Source of the DNA: Rhodovulum robiginosum
Lineage (GTDB): Bacteria > Pseudomonadota > Alphaproteobacteria > Rhodobacterales > Rhodobacteraceae
Reading direction: 5' to 3'
Length of the DNA: 64,000 bases
Assembly (NCBI RefSeq): GCF_003944755.1
Contig: NZ_RWGU01000051.1
Coordinates: 310,001 to 374,000 of the forward strand
Positions 50,705 through 60,056 of this stretch are shown here, piece by piece. The notes beneath the pieces are model-generated. The model saw only the letters and a program-made list of their open reading frames with translations. It was not told where the DNA came from and ran no database searches. Position 1 is the stretch's first letter. Each line of letters opens with the position of its first letter. A program made the position numbers and the translations under genes.

Positions 50705-51795
50705 CCGCGCCCCTTTCGCATCGACAGGAACAGTTTTTCCAGCGGCATCCGCACCATGTTGTCCAGCGCCCCGGTGAACAGGATCACCAGCGCCTGGATC
50801 ACAACGATCAATTCGCGCGGGATAGTCGTCCAGAGTGCCAACTCGGCCCCGCCCTGGTAGAGAAAGCCGAAGAGGATCGCCGCGAGGAACACGCCGAACG
50901 GGTGGCTGCGCCCCATCAGCGCCACCGCGATGCCGATGAAGCCCGCGCCCTCGACCGCGTTCAGCACCAGCCGCTCGGCCTCGCCCATCACGTTGTTGAC
51001 CGCCATGCAGCCCGCCAGCGCGCCCGAGATCAGCATCGCCAGCACGACGATGCGCACCGGCCGGATGCCGGCATAGACGGCCGCCGGTTCCGAATGGCCC
51101 TGGGCGCGGATTTCATAGCCCAGCCGCGTGCGCCAGATCAGCAGCCAGACCAGCACGCAGGCGGCGATGGCGACGAGAAAGCTGATATTGGCGGGCGCGG
51201 CCTTGGAAAACGGGATGCCGAAGACGGCCAGAAGGTCGTGCAGGGTGGGCAGATGCGCGCCGGGGGGAAACCTGGCCGTCGCCGGGTCCATCGACCCGGT
51301 GGGCCGCATCACGTTGACCAGCATGTAATTCAATAGCGACGCGCCGATGAAGTTGAACATGATCGTGGTGATCACGATGTGACTGCCGCGTTTGGCCTGC
51401 AGCCACGCGGGCAGGAACGCCCATGCGGCCCCGAACAGCGCCCCGCCGATGATCGCTGCGGGCAGAGCCAGCGCCCAGTGCGGCCAGGGGATGGCAAGGC
51501 AGACAAACGCGACGCCAAGCCCCCCCAGCGTCGCCTGCCCCTCGGCCCCGATATTGAAAAGCCGCGCGTGATTGGCCACCGCGAAGGCCAGCCCGGTGAA
51601 CAGGAAATTGGTGGCGTAGTAGAGCGTGTAACCCCAGCCATAGGTCGAGCCCAGCGCGCCGGTCACCATCAATTTGACGGCGGCCACCGGGTCTTCGCCG
51701 ATGGCCACGATCACCAGGCCCGACAGCAGGAACGCCAGTACCAGGCTGAACACCGGGATCAGCACGATATCGGCCCAGCGCGGCATCTTATCCAT
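50701..51795 (-). CDS. Nucleoside-type ABC transporter permease (first)
   Basis: A 364-residue BPD_transp_2 permease with about nine spans and the motif NHARLFNIGAEGQATLGGLG. It matches the YufP/NupP type, which has an extra N-terminal span (about 10-32) compared with its partner. Its ATG lies 8 bp inside the end of the ATPase gene, so the operon is translationally coupled. Confidence 0.9.
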   Translation of the reverse strand: MDKMPRWADIVLIPVFSLVLAFLLSGLVIVAIGEDPVAAVKLMVTGALGSTYGWGYTLYYATNFLFTGLAFAVANHARLFNIGAEGQATLGGLGVAFVCLAIPWPHWALALPAAIIGGALFGAAWAFLPAWLQAKRGSHIVITTIMFNFIGASLLNYMLVNVMRPTGSMDPATARFPPGAHLPTLHDLLAVFGIPFSKAAPANISFLVAIAACVLVWLLIWRTRLGYEIRAQGHSEPAAVYAGIRPVRIVVLAMLISGALAGCMAVNNVMGEAERLVLNAVEGAGFIGIAVALMGRSHPFGVFLAAILFGFLYQGGAELALWTTIPRELIVVIQALVILFTGALDNMVRMPLEKLFLSMRKGRG

Positions 51796-53422
51796 GGGGC
51801 GCGTCCCCCGGCCCGGCGGCGGCGTCCAGCGCGGCCTCGATGGTCTCGAAATCGGGCGGGGCCTCGGTATCGGTGATGCCCGCCATCAAGAGGCCCAGCT
51901 CTTTCTCGTCGGTCTCGTCCGGCAGGCGTTCGCCCATGATCAGACCATCGAAGATCACCGCGATGCGGTCGGACATCGACAGGATTTCCTCCAGCTCGAC
52001 GCTGACCAGCAGGATCGCCTTGCCGGCATCGCGCAGGTCGAGAATGCTCTGGTGGATGAACTCGATCGCGCCGATATCGACGCCGCGGGTGGGTTGGCCG
52101 ACGAGCAGCAGGTCGGGGCTGCGCTCGATCTCGCGGGCCAGCACGATCTTTTGCTGGTTGCCGCCGGAAAAGTTGCGCGCCGCAAGGTTCGGGTTCGGTG
52201 GGCGCACGTCGAAACGTTGCATACTGGCGGCGCTTTCGGTGCGGATCGCCGCGTTGTCCATCAGGAACCGGTTCTTCTGGTAGGCCGGGTCGTGGTGATA
52301 GCCCAGGATCATGTTTTCCCAGGCCTTGAACGCCATCACCAGACCCTGGCGCTGGCGGTCCTCGGGCACATGGGCGATGCCGCGCGCCCGGCGCGAGCGG
52401 CCGTCTGAATGCTTGCCGGTCAGGTCGATGTCCTGCCCGTTCACGCGGATTCGGCCGGTGGCCTCGCGCACTCCGCCCAGCACCTCCAGCAGGTGCGACT
52501 GTCCGTTGCCCGCGACCCCCGCGATGCCTAGGATCTCACCCGCCCGCACATGGAACGACACACCCTTCAGCCGGGCCACCCCGTCCTCGTCGGTGACGTG
52601 CAGATCCTCGACCTCCAGCACGGTCTGCCCGGGCTGCGCCGGTTTCTTGTCGACGCGCAGCAGCACCTTGCGGCCCACCATCAGCTCGGCCAGTTCTTCG
52701 GGGCTGGTGGTGGCGGTTTCCAGCGTTGCCGTCATCTCGCCCCGGCGCATCACGCTGACCGTGTCGGTCACCGCCATGATCTCGCGCAGCTTGTGGGTGA
52801 TCAGAACGATGGTCTTTCCCTCGGCCTTGAGGTTGTCGAGGATGCGGAACAAATGGTCCGCCTCGGCCGGGGTCAGCACGCCCGTCGGCTCGTCCAGGAT
52901 CAGGATATCGGCCTGCCGGTAAAGCGCCTTGAGGATTTCGACCCGCTGCTGGTGGCCGACCGATAGGTCCTCGATCTTGGCATCGGGGTCGACGTTCAGT
53001 TCGTATTCCTCGGCCAGCCGTTTCAGGCTGCCCCGCGCCTTGGCCAGAGACGCCTTCAGCCGTGCGCCCTCTTCCACCCCCAGGATCACGTTTTCCAGAA
53101 CGGTGAAATTCTGCACCAGCTTGAAATGCTGAAACACCATGCCGATGCCGGCCTTGATCGCCGCCTGGCTGTCGGGGATCAGGGTCTTTTGCCCGCCCAC
53201 GAAAATCTCGCCCGCATCCGCCTTGTAAAAACCGTAGAGGATCGACATCAGCGTGGATTTGCCCGCGCCGTTTTCGCCGACGATCCCGTGGATGGTGCCG
53301 GGCATCACCTTGAGCGAGATATCCCGGTTCGCCTGAACCGGCCCGAAGGCCTTGGAAATCCCGCGTAGCTCGATCGCCGGGGCGGCGGTCTGCCGCCCCT
53401 CGGCCGTGTCCGCCCCCGGCAT
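51788..53422 (-). CDS. Nucleoside-type ABC transporter ATPase (two nucleotide-binding domains)
   Basis: A 544-residue double ATPase. Domain 1 (about 12-250) has Walker A GENGAGKST, the signature LSVGHQQRVEI and Walker B ILILDEPT. Domain 2 (about 270-510) has GVAGNGQS in place of a canonical Walker A, signature FSGGNQQKIVLARE and LLLVGQPTRGVD. The degenerate second Walker A is normal for the RbsA/YufO group. It energises uptake through the two permeases encoded downstream. Confidence 0.94.
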   Translation of the reverse strand: MPGADTAEGRQTAAPAIELRGISKAFGPVQANRDISLKVMPGTIHGIVGENGAGKSTLMSILYGFYKADAGEIFVGGQKTLIPDSQAAIKAGIGMVFQHFKLVQNFTVLENVILGVEEGARLKASLAKARGSLKRLAEEYELNVDPDAKIEDLSVGHQQRVEILKALYRQADILILDEPTGVLTPAEADHLFRILDNLKAEGKTIVLITHKLREIMAVTDTVSVMRRGEMTATLETATTSPEELAELMVGRKVLLRVDKKPAQPGQTVLEVEDLHVTDEDGVARLKGVSFHVRAGEILGIAGVAGNGQSHLLEVLGGVREATGRIRVNGQDIDLTGKHSDGRSRRARGIAHVPEDRQRQGLVMAFKAWENMILGYHHDPAYQKNRFLMDNAAIRTESAASMQRFDVRPPNPNLAARNFSGGNQQKIVLAREIERSPDLLLVGQPTRGVDIGAIEFIHQSILDLRDAGKAILLVSVELEEILSMSDRIAVIFDGLIMGERLPDETDEKELGLLMAGITDTEAPPDFETIEAALDAAAGPGDAPHG

Positions 53423-53428
53423 CGGGGC

Positions 53429-54418
53429 TTATTTCACCGGGCAGGTGTTGTCGGACATGTAGTCGTGCACGACCAGCTCGCCCGCGATGATCTTGGCCTT
53501 GGCGTCCTCCACCGCGGCGATCATCTCTTCGGTGAGCAGGTCCTCGTTATGTTCGTCCACCGCGTAGTCCACGCCGCCTTCGGCGAGGCCCAGAACGAAA
53601 ACGCCGGTTTCCAGATCGGGGCCTGCCTTGAACGCGTCGTAGACGGCCACGTCGACGCGCTTGACCATCGAGGTAAGAACCTGGCCGGGGTGCAGGTAGT
53701 TCTGGTTGCTGTCCACCCCGATCGAGAGGATGTCCTCGTCGGCGGCGGTCTGCAGCACGCCCACGCCGGTACCGCCCGCCGCGGCATAGATCACGTCCGC
53801 GCCCTGGCTGATCTGCGCGCGGGTCAGCTCGCCGCCCTTCACCGGGTCGTTCCAAGCCGCGGGCGTGGTGCCCGTCATGTTCTGGATCACCGTCGCGTCG
53901 GGGTTGGCGGCCATGACGCCCTGCACGTAGCCGCAGGCGAATTTGCGGATCAGCGGAATGTCCATGCCGCCGACGAAGCCCACGGTGCCGGTCTCGGACG
54001 CCATGGCGGCCATCATGCCCACCAGATAGCTGCCCTCGTGTTCGGAAAACACCAGCGACCGCACGTTGTCGGCTTCAACCACCATGTCGATGATCTGGAA
54101 CTTGGTATCCGGATAATCGGGCGCCACCTCTTCCAGCACCGACCCGAAGGCAAAGCCCGCCATCACGATGGGGTTCAGCCCAGCCTCGGCAAAGCGGCGC
54201 AGCGCCTGTTCGCGCTGGGCCTCGGATTGCAGCTCGATCTCGCGGTAGCTGCCGCCGGTTTCCTCGCTCCACCGCTCGGCGCCGCCAAAGGCGGCCTCGT
54301 TGAAGGATTTGTCGAACTTGCCGCCGAGGTCGTAGATCATGGCCGGCTCGGCCAACGCGGCCCCCGCCCCGATGGCGACTGCTGCGGCCGTGCCCAGAAT
54401 TTTGGTGATCAGGCTCAT
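53429..54418 (-). CDS. BMP-family ABC transporter solute-binding protein
   Basis: A 329-residue periplasmic binding protein of the BMP/Med/PnrA type. The signal peptide (about 1-22, ending ALA) is followed by MIYDLGGKFDKSFNEAAFGG, the family's first strand and ligand-contact Asp/Asn, and GFVGGMDIPLIRKFACGY in the middle. It is not a lipoprotein. It binds nucleosides in characterised relatives. It leads the operon; ATG 54418 begins the signal peptide. Confidence 0.93.
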   Translation of the reverse strand: MSLITKILGTAAAVAIGAGAALAEPAMIYDLGGKFDKSFNEAAFGGAERWSEETGGSYREIELQSEAQREQALRRFAEAGLNPIVMAGFAFGSVLEEVAPDYPDTKFQIIDMVVEADNVRSLVFSEHEGSYLVGMMAAMASETGTVGFVGGMDIPLIRKFACGYVQGVMAANPDATVIQNMTGTTPAAWNDPVKGGELTRAQISQGADVIYAAAGGTGVGVLQTAADEDILSIGVDSNQNYLHPGQVLTSMVKRVDVAVYDAFKAGPDLETGVFVLGLAEGGVDYAVDEHNEDLLTEEMIAAVEDAKAKIIAGELVVHDYMSDNTCPVK

Positions 54419-54515
54419 GAGATTACTCCCGGTTGGTATTTCGATGGCGACCTCGCGCAGGGCGGGCCAAAGCCTCGTAAGCTGAACCAATTAAGGCCGC
54501 AGCGCCCCGAGACCG

Positions 54516-54950
54516 TCAACCGATTCCTCGATCCTCGGGCGGCAGAGCCTTGCGCAGGGTCAGCGCGTCGATGCGCGCGCCGTCCGGCCTGACGTAATAG
54601 CCGGGGCGCGCCCCGACCTGCCGATAGCCCGCATCGCGGTAAAGCGCCAGGGCCGGGCCGTTGTCCGCAGCAACTTCCAGAAACGCGTCCTCGGCGCCGC
54701 GCGCCCGCGCCCCGGCCTCGAACGCCGCCAGCCGCGCCCGGCCCAGCCCCGCGCGCCGGGCGCCCGGGTGCACGGCCAGCGTCAACAGCTCTGCCTCGCC
54801 GGCCAGCGCCCGGCCCAGGGCAAAGCTGTGTTCTCCGTCACAAAGAAAGACGCCCGGCGATGCCAGCAGCGCAGAGAATTCGCCGGCCGACCACGGCCGC
54901 GGGTGGCTGAAGCACAGCGCATGCAACGCGGCCAGCGCCTCAGGCGTCAT
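54516..54950 (-). CDS. rimI: GNAT acetyltransferase, RimI-like
   Basis: A 144-residue GNAT protein with HPGARRAGLGRARLAAFEAGA, the acetyl-CoA-binding loop, and NGPALALYRDAGYRQVGARPGYY, the Asn-Ala-Leu-Tyr pattern of RimI. RimI acetylates the N-terminus of ribosomal protein S18. The 11-bp overlap with tsaB is the usual tsaB-rimI arrangement. Confidence 0.88.
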   Translation of the reverse strand: MTPEALAALHALCFSHPRPWSAGEFSALLASPGVFLCDGEHSFALGRALAGEAELLTLAVHPGARRAGLGRARLAAFEAGARARGAEDAFLEVAADNGPALALYRDAGYRQVGARPGYYVRPDGARIDALTLRKALPPEDRGIG

Positions 54951-55644
54951 CGAGGATCATGGGCGGCGGGTCGGAGGGCGGCGCGGCGTCGGCGGGCCGC
55001 ACGTAGAGCGGCGCGGGCCGCGCGCTTCGGTCGAAGCCCTTTTCGCGCCAGCGAGCCTCGGCGATGCGCGCCATGTGGGCGGCCACCCGCGACGGGCCGA
55101 GAACTTCGAACGCCGCGTGGAACGGGCGCGCGATCTCGTCGGCGCGAAAGCCGCGCACGACCATGTTCACGGGCAGCTCGATATCGGCCGGCGGATGGGC
55201 GGGATCGACCAGGCGCGGTGGGGACTGGGGGTTGCCATAGCGGAAATGCTGGATGAAGGCCCGGCCGCGCGGCGCCTCCAGGCTGAGGATTTCGGCGGGT
55301 TGGTACAGCGGCCCGTCCCAGTCCAGCAGCGCCTCGAACATCGACACACCGATGGCCGGGATGCCAAGGCCCAGCGCCAGCCCCCGCGCGGCGGCCACGG
55401 AAATGCGTGTGCCGGTGAAATTGCCCGGGCCGATGCCTACGGCGATAAGATCAAGATCGCGCCAGCTTCCCCCGGCCTCGGCCAGCAACTCTTCCAGAAG
55501 CGGCATCAGCCGCTCGGCCTGGCCGCGCTGCATCGCCTCCTCGCGCTCGGCCAGCACATCGCGCCACATCACCGCCGCGGAAATCTGCGGCAGGCTGGTG
55601 TCGAAGGCCAGAACGTTCGGGGCGAGCCCGCCCTTCCCTTGCAT
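54940..55644 (-). CDS. tsaB: tRNA threonylcarbamoyladenosine protein TsaB
   Basis: A 234-residue ASKHA-fold protein with VLAFDTSLPQISAAV at the start and the TsaB signature GPGNFTGTRISVAAARGLALG (residues 72-92). It supports TsaD in making t6A37 in tRNAs; it has no metal-binding HxxxH site, as expected for TsaB. Its ATG overlaps the Nfu stop by one base. A GTG one codon upstream is also in frame. Confidence 0.93.
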   Translation of the reverse strand: MQGKGGLAPNVLAFDTSLPQISAAVMWRDVLAEREEAMQRGQAERLMPLLEELLAEAGGSWRDLDLIAVGIGPGNFTGTRISVAAARGLALGLGIPAIGVSMFEALLDWDGPLYQPAEILSLEAPRGRAFIQHFRYGNPQSPPRLVDPAHPPADIELPVNMVVRGFRADEIARPFHAAFEVLGPSRVAAHMARIAEARWREKGFDRSARPAPLYVRPADAAPPSDPPPMILDDA

Positions 55645-56201
55645 CACTCGGCGACGGGCCGCACCTCGGTCACCTCGGGGATGTAATGGCGCAGCAGGTT
55701 CTCGATGCCCATCTTGAGCGTCAGCGTCGAGGACGGGCAGCCCGCGCAGGCGCCCTGCATATGCAGGTAGACCACGCCCCGGTCGAAGCCGTGGAAGGTG
55801 ATGTCGCCGCCATCCTGCGCCACGGCGGGCCGGACGCGGGTGTCGAGCAATTGCTTGATCTGGTTCACGATCTCGGAATCGGGACCGTCATGCGCGGCAT
55901 GGGCCGCCTCGGCCTCGCCGATGATCGCGGGCTGGCCCGACTGGTAATGCTCCATGATCGCGCCCAAAAGTGCGGGCTTGATATGTTCCCACGCGGTCGC
56001 CTCGTCCTTGGTCACCGTCACGAAATCGGTGCCCAGAAAGACCCCGCGTACACCCTCGACGGCAAAGATACGCTGCGCCAGCGGCGAACCCGCGGCCCCC
56101 TCGGGGCCCGGGAAATCGGCGGTGCCCGCCTCAAGCACGGCCTGGCCCGGCAGGAATTTCAGCGTTGCGGGGTTGGGGGTGGACTCGGTCTGGATAAACA
56201 T
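55644..56201 (-). CDS. NifU/Nfu-type iron-sulfur scaffold or carrier
   Basis: A 185-residue Nfu protein. The N-terminal NfuN domain reads FIQTESTPNPATLKFLPG. The C-terminal NifU domain has VRPAVAQDGGDITFHGFDRG and the cluster-binding CAGCPSS. It delivers [4Fe-4S] clusters to target enzymes, which could include the sdh and lipoate enzymes encoded nearby. It leads a coupled nfu-tsaB-rimI operon. Confidence 0.93.
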   Translation of the reverse strand: MFIQTESTPNPATLKFLPGQAVLEAGTADFPGPEGAAGSPLAQRIFAVEGVRGVFLGTDFVTVTKDEATAWEHIKPALLGAIMEHYQSGQPAIIGEAEAAHAAHDGPDSEIVNQIKQLLDTRVRPAVAQDGGDITFHGFDRGVVYLHMQGACAGCPSSTLTLKMGIENLLRHYIPEVTEVRPVAE

Positions 56202-56278
56202 GCGCCTATTCCTTAGCTTTCCACTCGGATATGCGCTCGCACCCGGCGGATGTCAAGTTTAGAGCCATTCTAAAACGA

Positions 56279-56734
56279 TCAGCAGACCGCCTCCAGCCCC
56301 TCTTTCGACAGCTCGCCCGGCACAACCGTAATCGGCACGGGCAGGCTGCCGGCGCTCTTGGTCAGTTGCATGACCAGCGGGCCCGGCCCGGCCTTGCCGG
56401 TGCCCGCCCCCAGCACCAGGACGCCGACATCGCCATCCTCGCGGATCTGCGCCAGGATCTCGGGCACCGCCTCGCCCTCGCGGATCACAAGCTCGGGGTC
56501 GATGCCCTGCTTGTCGCGCATCCATTTGGCGAAGACCTCGAAATGCGCCTCGATCCGCTCGCGCGCCTCTTCGCGCATCAGATCGCCCACGCCGATCCAA
56601 TGATTGAACTCTTCGGGCGGGATCACCGACAGGATCTGCACTCCGCCCTTCGTCTTGGCCGCCCGCATCGCGGCGAAACGCATCGCGTTCAGGCATTCGC
56701 GGCTGTCGTCGAGCACGACGAGAAACTTGCGCAT
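56279..56734 (-). CDS. Universal stress protein (UspA family)
   Basis: A 151-residue Usp domain beginning RKFLVVLDDSRECLNAMRFAA, with the nucleotide-binding LVLGAGTGKAGPGPLVMQL, a variant of the usual GxxGxxxxG(S/T) pattern, and a final VPITVVPG strand. GGAGGAT precedes ATG 56734. The frame is open further upstream through the inverted-repeat element, but that part is not protein-like. No EcfG-type promoter is visible before it. Confidence 0.88.
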   Translation of the reverse strand: MRKFLVVLDDSRECLNAMRFAAMRAAKTKGGVQILSVIPPEEFNHWIGVGDLMREEARERIEAHFEVFAKWMRDKQGIDPELVIREGEAVPEILAQIREDGDVGVLVLGAGTGKAGPGPLVMQLTKSAGSLPVPITVVPGELSKEGLEAVC

Positions 56735-56844
56735 CCGATCCTCCCGCAACCCGGTCGACAGCATGGCCGAGCCGGGGTCCCGTGGCAACTCCCGCTGTCG
56801 GCGCACTTGCCGCAGCCGGCGGCGGCTCCGCGGTTCGGGATTTC

Positions 56845-56897
56845 GGGTATTTGGACCAAGAAGAACTGCAAGCCGCTTCTTCTTGGTCCAAATACCC
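56845..56897. repeat. Perfect 21-bp inverted repeat (TTCTTCTTGG family)
   Basis: GGGTATTTGGACCAAGAAGA plus A (56845-56865) is exactly complementary to 56877-56897, with an 11-nt loop. Each arm is a TTCTTCTTGG...AAATACCC element like those at 1108, 18674 and 20308. It lies between the Usp gene and the aminotransferase, both on the minus strand. Confidence 0.85.
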
Positions 56898-56941
56898 ATG
56901 TCGCAACGCAGGCCAGGCGGCGGCCGGCCGGGCAGGGGGCG

Positions 56942-57805
56942 CTACTTGGCCGAGCGCGCCCAGTCCCAGTAAAGGTCGCGGACCCGCCGGGTCATCGGGC
57001 CTGGTTGGTACTGCACCTCGTCGAAGGCTTTCACGGGCGTGACCTTCATCAGGTTGCCCGACAGGAAAACCTCGTCGGCGGTGCGAAAATCGTCGAAGCC
57101 CAGAACCGTTTCGTGCACCGTGACCCCCTCGGCCTTGAGATTGGCGATATGGCGGGCCCTTGTGATGCCGGCCAGGAAGGTGCCGTTGGGGATGGGGGTG
57201 AAGACCTCTCCGTCGCGCACCATGAACACGTTCGCCGTGGCACTTTCGGCGACGTTGCCCATCGCGTCGGCCACCAGCGCGTTGCCAAAACCCTTGGCGC
57301 GGGCCTCGGCCAGCATGCGCGCGTTGTTGGGGTAGAGGCAGCCGGCCTTGGCGTTGACCACGTTGTCGGCCAGGATGGGCCGGTGGTAGCGCGTGGTGGT
57401 GATCGTGGTCGAGCTGCCCGCCGGGGCCATCGGGATTTCTTCCAGGCAGATGGCGAAGCCGGTGGCGTCGGGTTTCGGGACGATGCCGAGGAAGTCACCC
57501 TCGAGCGCCCAGTACATCGGCCGGACATAGACCGCGGCGTCGGCGGGATAGGTCTTCAGCCCCTCCCAGACGATGTCGTGCATGTCCCGGGCAGTGATCG
57601 TCGGCGTGATCATCAGCGCCTCGGCCGAGCGGTTCACGCGCTCGCAATGGGCCATCAGGTCGGGCGCGAGACCTTCGAAATAGCGCGCACCGTCGAACAC
57701 CGTCGTGCCCAGCCACGACCCGTGGTCGGCGGCGCGCATGATCGGCACATCGCCGCGGTGCCATGTTCCCTCGAAATAGGTGCGGATGTTGGTGCCGGTC
57801 GCCAT
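56942..57805 (-). CDS. Branched-chain amino acid aminotransferase (class IV)
   Basis: A 287-residue fold-type IV PLP enzyme with VFDGARYFEGL near the start, YVRPMYWALEG, and the PLP lysine in NAKAGCLYPNNARMLAEA, aligned with E. coli IlvE Lys159. ESATANVFMV and GITRARH complete the site. It most likely transaminates leucine, isoleucine and valine. Class IV also includes D-amino acid aminotransferase and ADC lyase, so the substrate has some uncertainty. GAGGAG precedes ATG 57805. Confidence 0.85.
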   Translation of the reverse strand: MATGTNIRTYFEGTWHRGDVPIMRAADHGSWLGTTVFDGARYFEGLAPDLMAHCERVNRSAEALMITPTITARDMHDIVWEGLKTYPADAAVYVRPMYWALEGDFLGIVPKPDATGFAICLEEIPMAPAGSSTTITTTRYHRPILADNVVNAKAGCLYPNNARMLAEARAKGFGNALVADAMGNVAESATANVFMVRDGEVFTPIPNGTFLAGITRARHIANLKAEGVTVHETVLGFDDFRTADEVFLSGNLMKVTPVKAFDEVQYQPGPMTRRVRDLYWDWARSAK

Positions 57806-58261
57806 CAGGGTTCTCCTCGAGTGCGGGCGCACACTAGACCCGCCCCCTACCCTCGTCCAGCCCCGCGCTCCGCGGCATGGGTGCGCCCCCAGCCGGGGCT
57901 GGGGACGCCGGGCCGAGGCCGGGCCGCGGGGCAGGGCGGGGGACGGTCGCGCGCGGTTTCGGGTGGCGGGGACGGACGCGCGCGTCCTGCCTTGAGTGAG
58001 GCGGCCCGGCCCTCGGCACAGTGGTGTCAGGGTGCCGGGCCAGGGAGTCGCCGCAATGACCGTTTCATGACGTTTGGGTAACGTGGGGGGCATCTGGCCG
58101 GCCTGCGCCACAGCGGCGCCGGCACGGCCCCGCAGGGATCGACGCGGCCCGAGCCCGGCCCGCCGCGCACCGGGCAACCGCCGAGCAACGGATGGGCGAA
58201 AGCGGCGCACGAAGCGGCAGGATGGGCGCAGCCCGGAGCGGCCCATCCCGCGCCCATTGGC
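57806..58261. other. Intergenic region between the aminotransferase and trpS
   Basis: 456 bp, very G+C-rich, with no gene I can support. It holds the hairpin near trpS at 58220-58248 and three GATGGGCG-like copies, and should contain the aminotransferase promoter. Confidence 0.45.
58220..58248 (-). terminator. Hairpin 3' of trpS
   Basis: GGATGGGC (58220-58227) pairs with GCCCATCC (58241-58248), 13 nt beyond the trpS stop codon. No T-tract. Confidence 0.4.
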
Positions 58262-59290
58262 CTAGCTGCGGGCGCCGATCATGCCGACGATCTCGTAGGT
58301 CTTTTGCAGGATCGGCGCGGCGATCGCGTCGGCCCGCCGGGCGCCGTCGGCGAGGATGCGGTCGATCTCGGCCGGGTCCTGCATCAGCCGGCCCATTTCT
58401 GCGGTCAGAGGCGAGAGCTTGGCCACCGCCAGATCGGCGAGCGAGGGCTTGAACGTGCCGAATTGCTGGCCGCCATGTTCGGCGATCACCTGCTCCGGCG
58501 TCAGCTCGGCGAGGGCGGCGTAGATATTCACGAGGTTGCGCGCCTCGGGCCTGCCGTCGAGTCCCTCCACCGTCTCCGGCAGGGGCTCGGGGTCGGTCTT
58601 GGCCTTGCGGATCTTCTTGGAAATGGTGTCGGGGTCGTCGGTGAGGTTGATCCGGCTCATGTCCGAAGGGTCGGATTTCGACATCTTCTTGGAGCCGTCG
58701 CGCAGGCTCATCACCCGGGTGGCGGCGCCCTCGATCACCGGCTCGGGTACCGGGAAGAACTCGACGCCGTAATCGTTGTTGAACTTGATCGCGATGTCGC
58801 GGGTCAGCTCTACATGCTGCTTCTGGTCCTCGCCTACGGGCACGTGGGTGGCATGGTAGACAAGGATGTCGGCGGCCATCAGAGCCGGATAGCCGAACAG
58901 ACCCAGCGAGACATTCTCGGAATTCTTGCCGGCCTTGTCCTTGAACTGGGTCATCCGCTGCATCCAGCCCAGCCGGGCGACGCAGTTGAAGATCCAGGCC
59001 AGTTGCGCATGGGCGGGCACCTGGGACTGGTTGAACAGGATCGACTTTGCCGGGTCGACGCCGGAGGCGAGAAAGCCTGCGGCCATTTCGCGCGTCGCGC
59101 GCGTCAGCTTTTCGGGATCCTGCCAGACGGTGATCGCGTGCAGGTCGACGAGGCAATAGATCGTTTCGATCCCGCCGCTTTCCTGGGTGTCGACAAAGCG
59201 CTTGAGCGCGCCCAGGTAATTTCCCAGCGTCAGCCCGCCCGAGGGCTGGATGCCGGAAAAGACGCGCGGGGTGAAGGCGGGCTCGGCCAT
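58262..59290 (-). CDS. trpS: Tryptophan--tRNA ligase
   Basis: A 342-residue class I synthetase. The HIGH-type motif appears in [17 protein letters not shown], the KMSKS loop is intact in [10 protein letters not shown], and CLVDLHAIT and [13 protein letters not shown] are present. ATG 59290 puts the first motif at the usual position. It charges tRNA-Trp. Confidence 0.97.
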   Translation of the reverse strand: MAEPAFTPRVFSGIQPSGGLTLGNYLGALKRFVDTQESGGIETIYCLVDLHAITVWQDPEKLTRATREMAAGFLASGVDPAKSILFNQSQVPAHAQLAWIFNCVARLGWMQRMTQFKDKAGKNSENVSLGLFGYPALMAADILVYHATHVPVGEDQKQHVELTRDIAIKFNNDYGVEFFPVPEPVIEGAATRVMSLRDGSKKMSKSDPSDMSRINLTDDPDTISKKIRKAKTDPEPLPETVEGLDGRPEARNLVNIYAALAELTPEQVIAEHGGQQFGTFKPSLADLAVAKLSPLTAEMGRLMQDPAEIDRILADGARRADAIAAPILQKTYEIVGMIGARS

Positions 59291-59369
59291 GGTGCAGTCT
59301 CCGACTGGCATTCGTTGCCCCGCTCGCTTACCCATGGCCGCAAAGCCCGTCAACCAAAGGCCCGCGCCG

Positions 59370-60056
59370 ATGCAGCCCGATCCCAATGCCTCCGCCCTGA
59401 ACCCGCTGCCCCCGGTGGTCTGGGCGCTTGCCCTGCCGATCATTGCGATGGAGGTGGTCCTGGGCGCGGGCGCGGCTGGCCTTGTCGGCGGTCCGTCGGC
59501 GGTGGGCTGGCGGCTGGAGGCGATCGAACGGTTCGGTTTCTCGGGCCCGGTGCTGGAGTGGATGATCGCGCGCGGTACGTGGCCGCCCGAGCATGTCTTG
59601 CGCTTCGTGAGCTATCTCTTCGTCCATGCAAGCTTTACCCATGCGATCTTCGTCACGGTTTTCCTGCTGGCGCTGGGCAAGATGGTGGGCGAGATCTTTC
59701 GTGCCTGGGCGGTGCTGTTGCTCTTTTTCGCGTCGGGCGTCGCCGGCGCGCTGGCCTATGGGCTGCTTCTCGACGATGCGATGCCGCTGATCGGCGGGTT
59801 TCCGGCCGTCTACGGGCTGATCGGGGCCTATACCTTCGTGATGTGGGTGCGCCTCGGGGCGCTGGGCGAGAGCCAGTACCGTGCCTTCACCCTGATCGGG
59901 GTGTTGATGGGGCTGCAACTGGTCTTTGGCCTGTTCTTCGGGGCCGGCAACGATTGGCTGGCCGATCTCACCGGGTTCTGCACCGGCTTCGTGCTGTCTT
60001 TCGTGGTGAGCCCCGGGGGATGGCAGCGGGTGCTGGCCAGGCTGCGTCAGCGCTGA
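59370..60056 (+). CDS. Rhomboid-like membrane protein, probably catalytically inactive
   Basis: A 228-residue rhomboid-fold protein with about six spans and the family's [20 protein letters not shown], the amphipathic L1 and HxxxN-like region. At the expected serine motif GxSx the sequence is [14 protein letters not shown], with Phe where the nucleophile should be, and TM6 reads DLTGFCTGF without the catalytic His. It therefore resembles a pseudoprotease. ATG 59370 is preferred (AAGG about 9 nt upstream); ATG 59334 is also in frame. Its stop overlaps the convergent murJ stop by 10 bp. Confidence 0.75.
   Translation: MQPDPNASALNPLPPVVWALALPIIAMEVVLGAGAAGLVGGPSAVGWRLEAIERFGFSGPVLEWMIARGTWPPEHVLRFVSYLFVHASFTHAIFVTVFLLALGKMVGEIFRAWAVLLLFFASGVAGALAYGLLLDDAMPLIGGFPAVYGLIGAYTFVMWVRLGALGESQYRAFTLIGVLMGLQLVFGLFFGAGNDWLADLTGFCTGFVLSFVVSPGGWQRVLARLRQR

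Noticed and set aside
51367-51374. GTGATCAC inside the ABC permease gene, like the TCA palindrome
   Set aside because: Single core inside a coding region, without the outer TT/AA and without a second copy 21 bp away.
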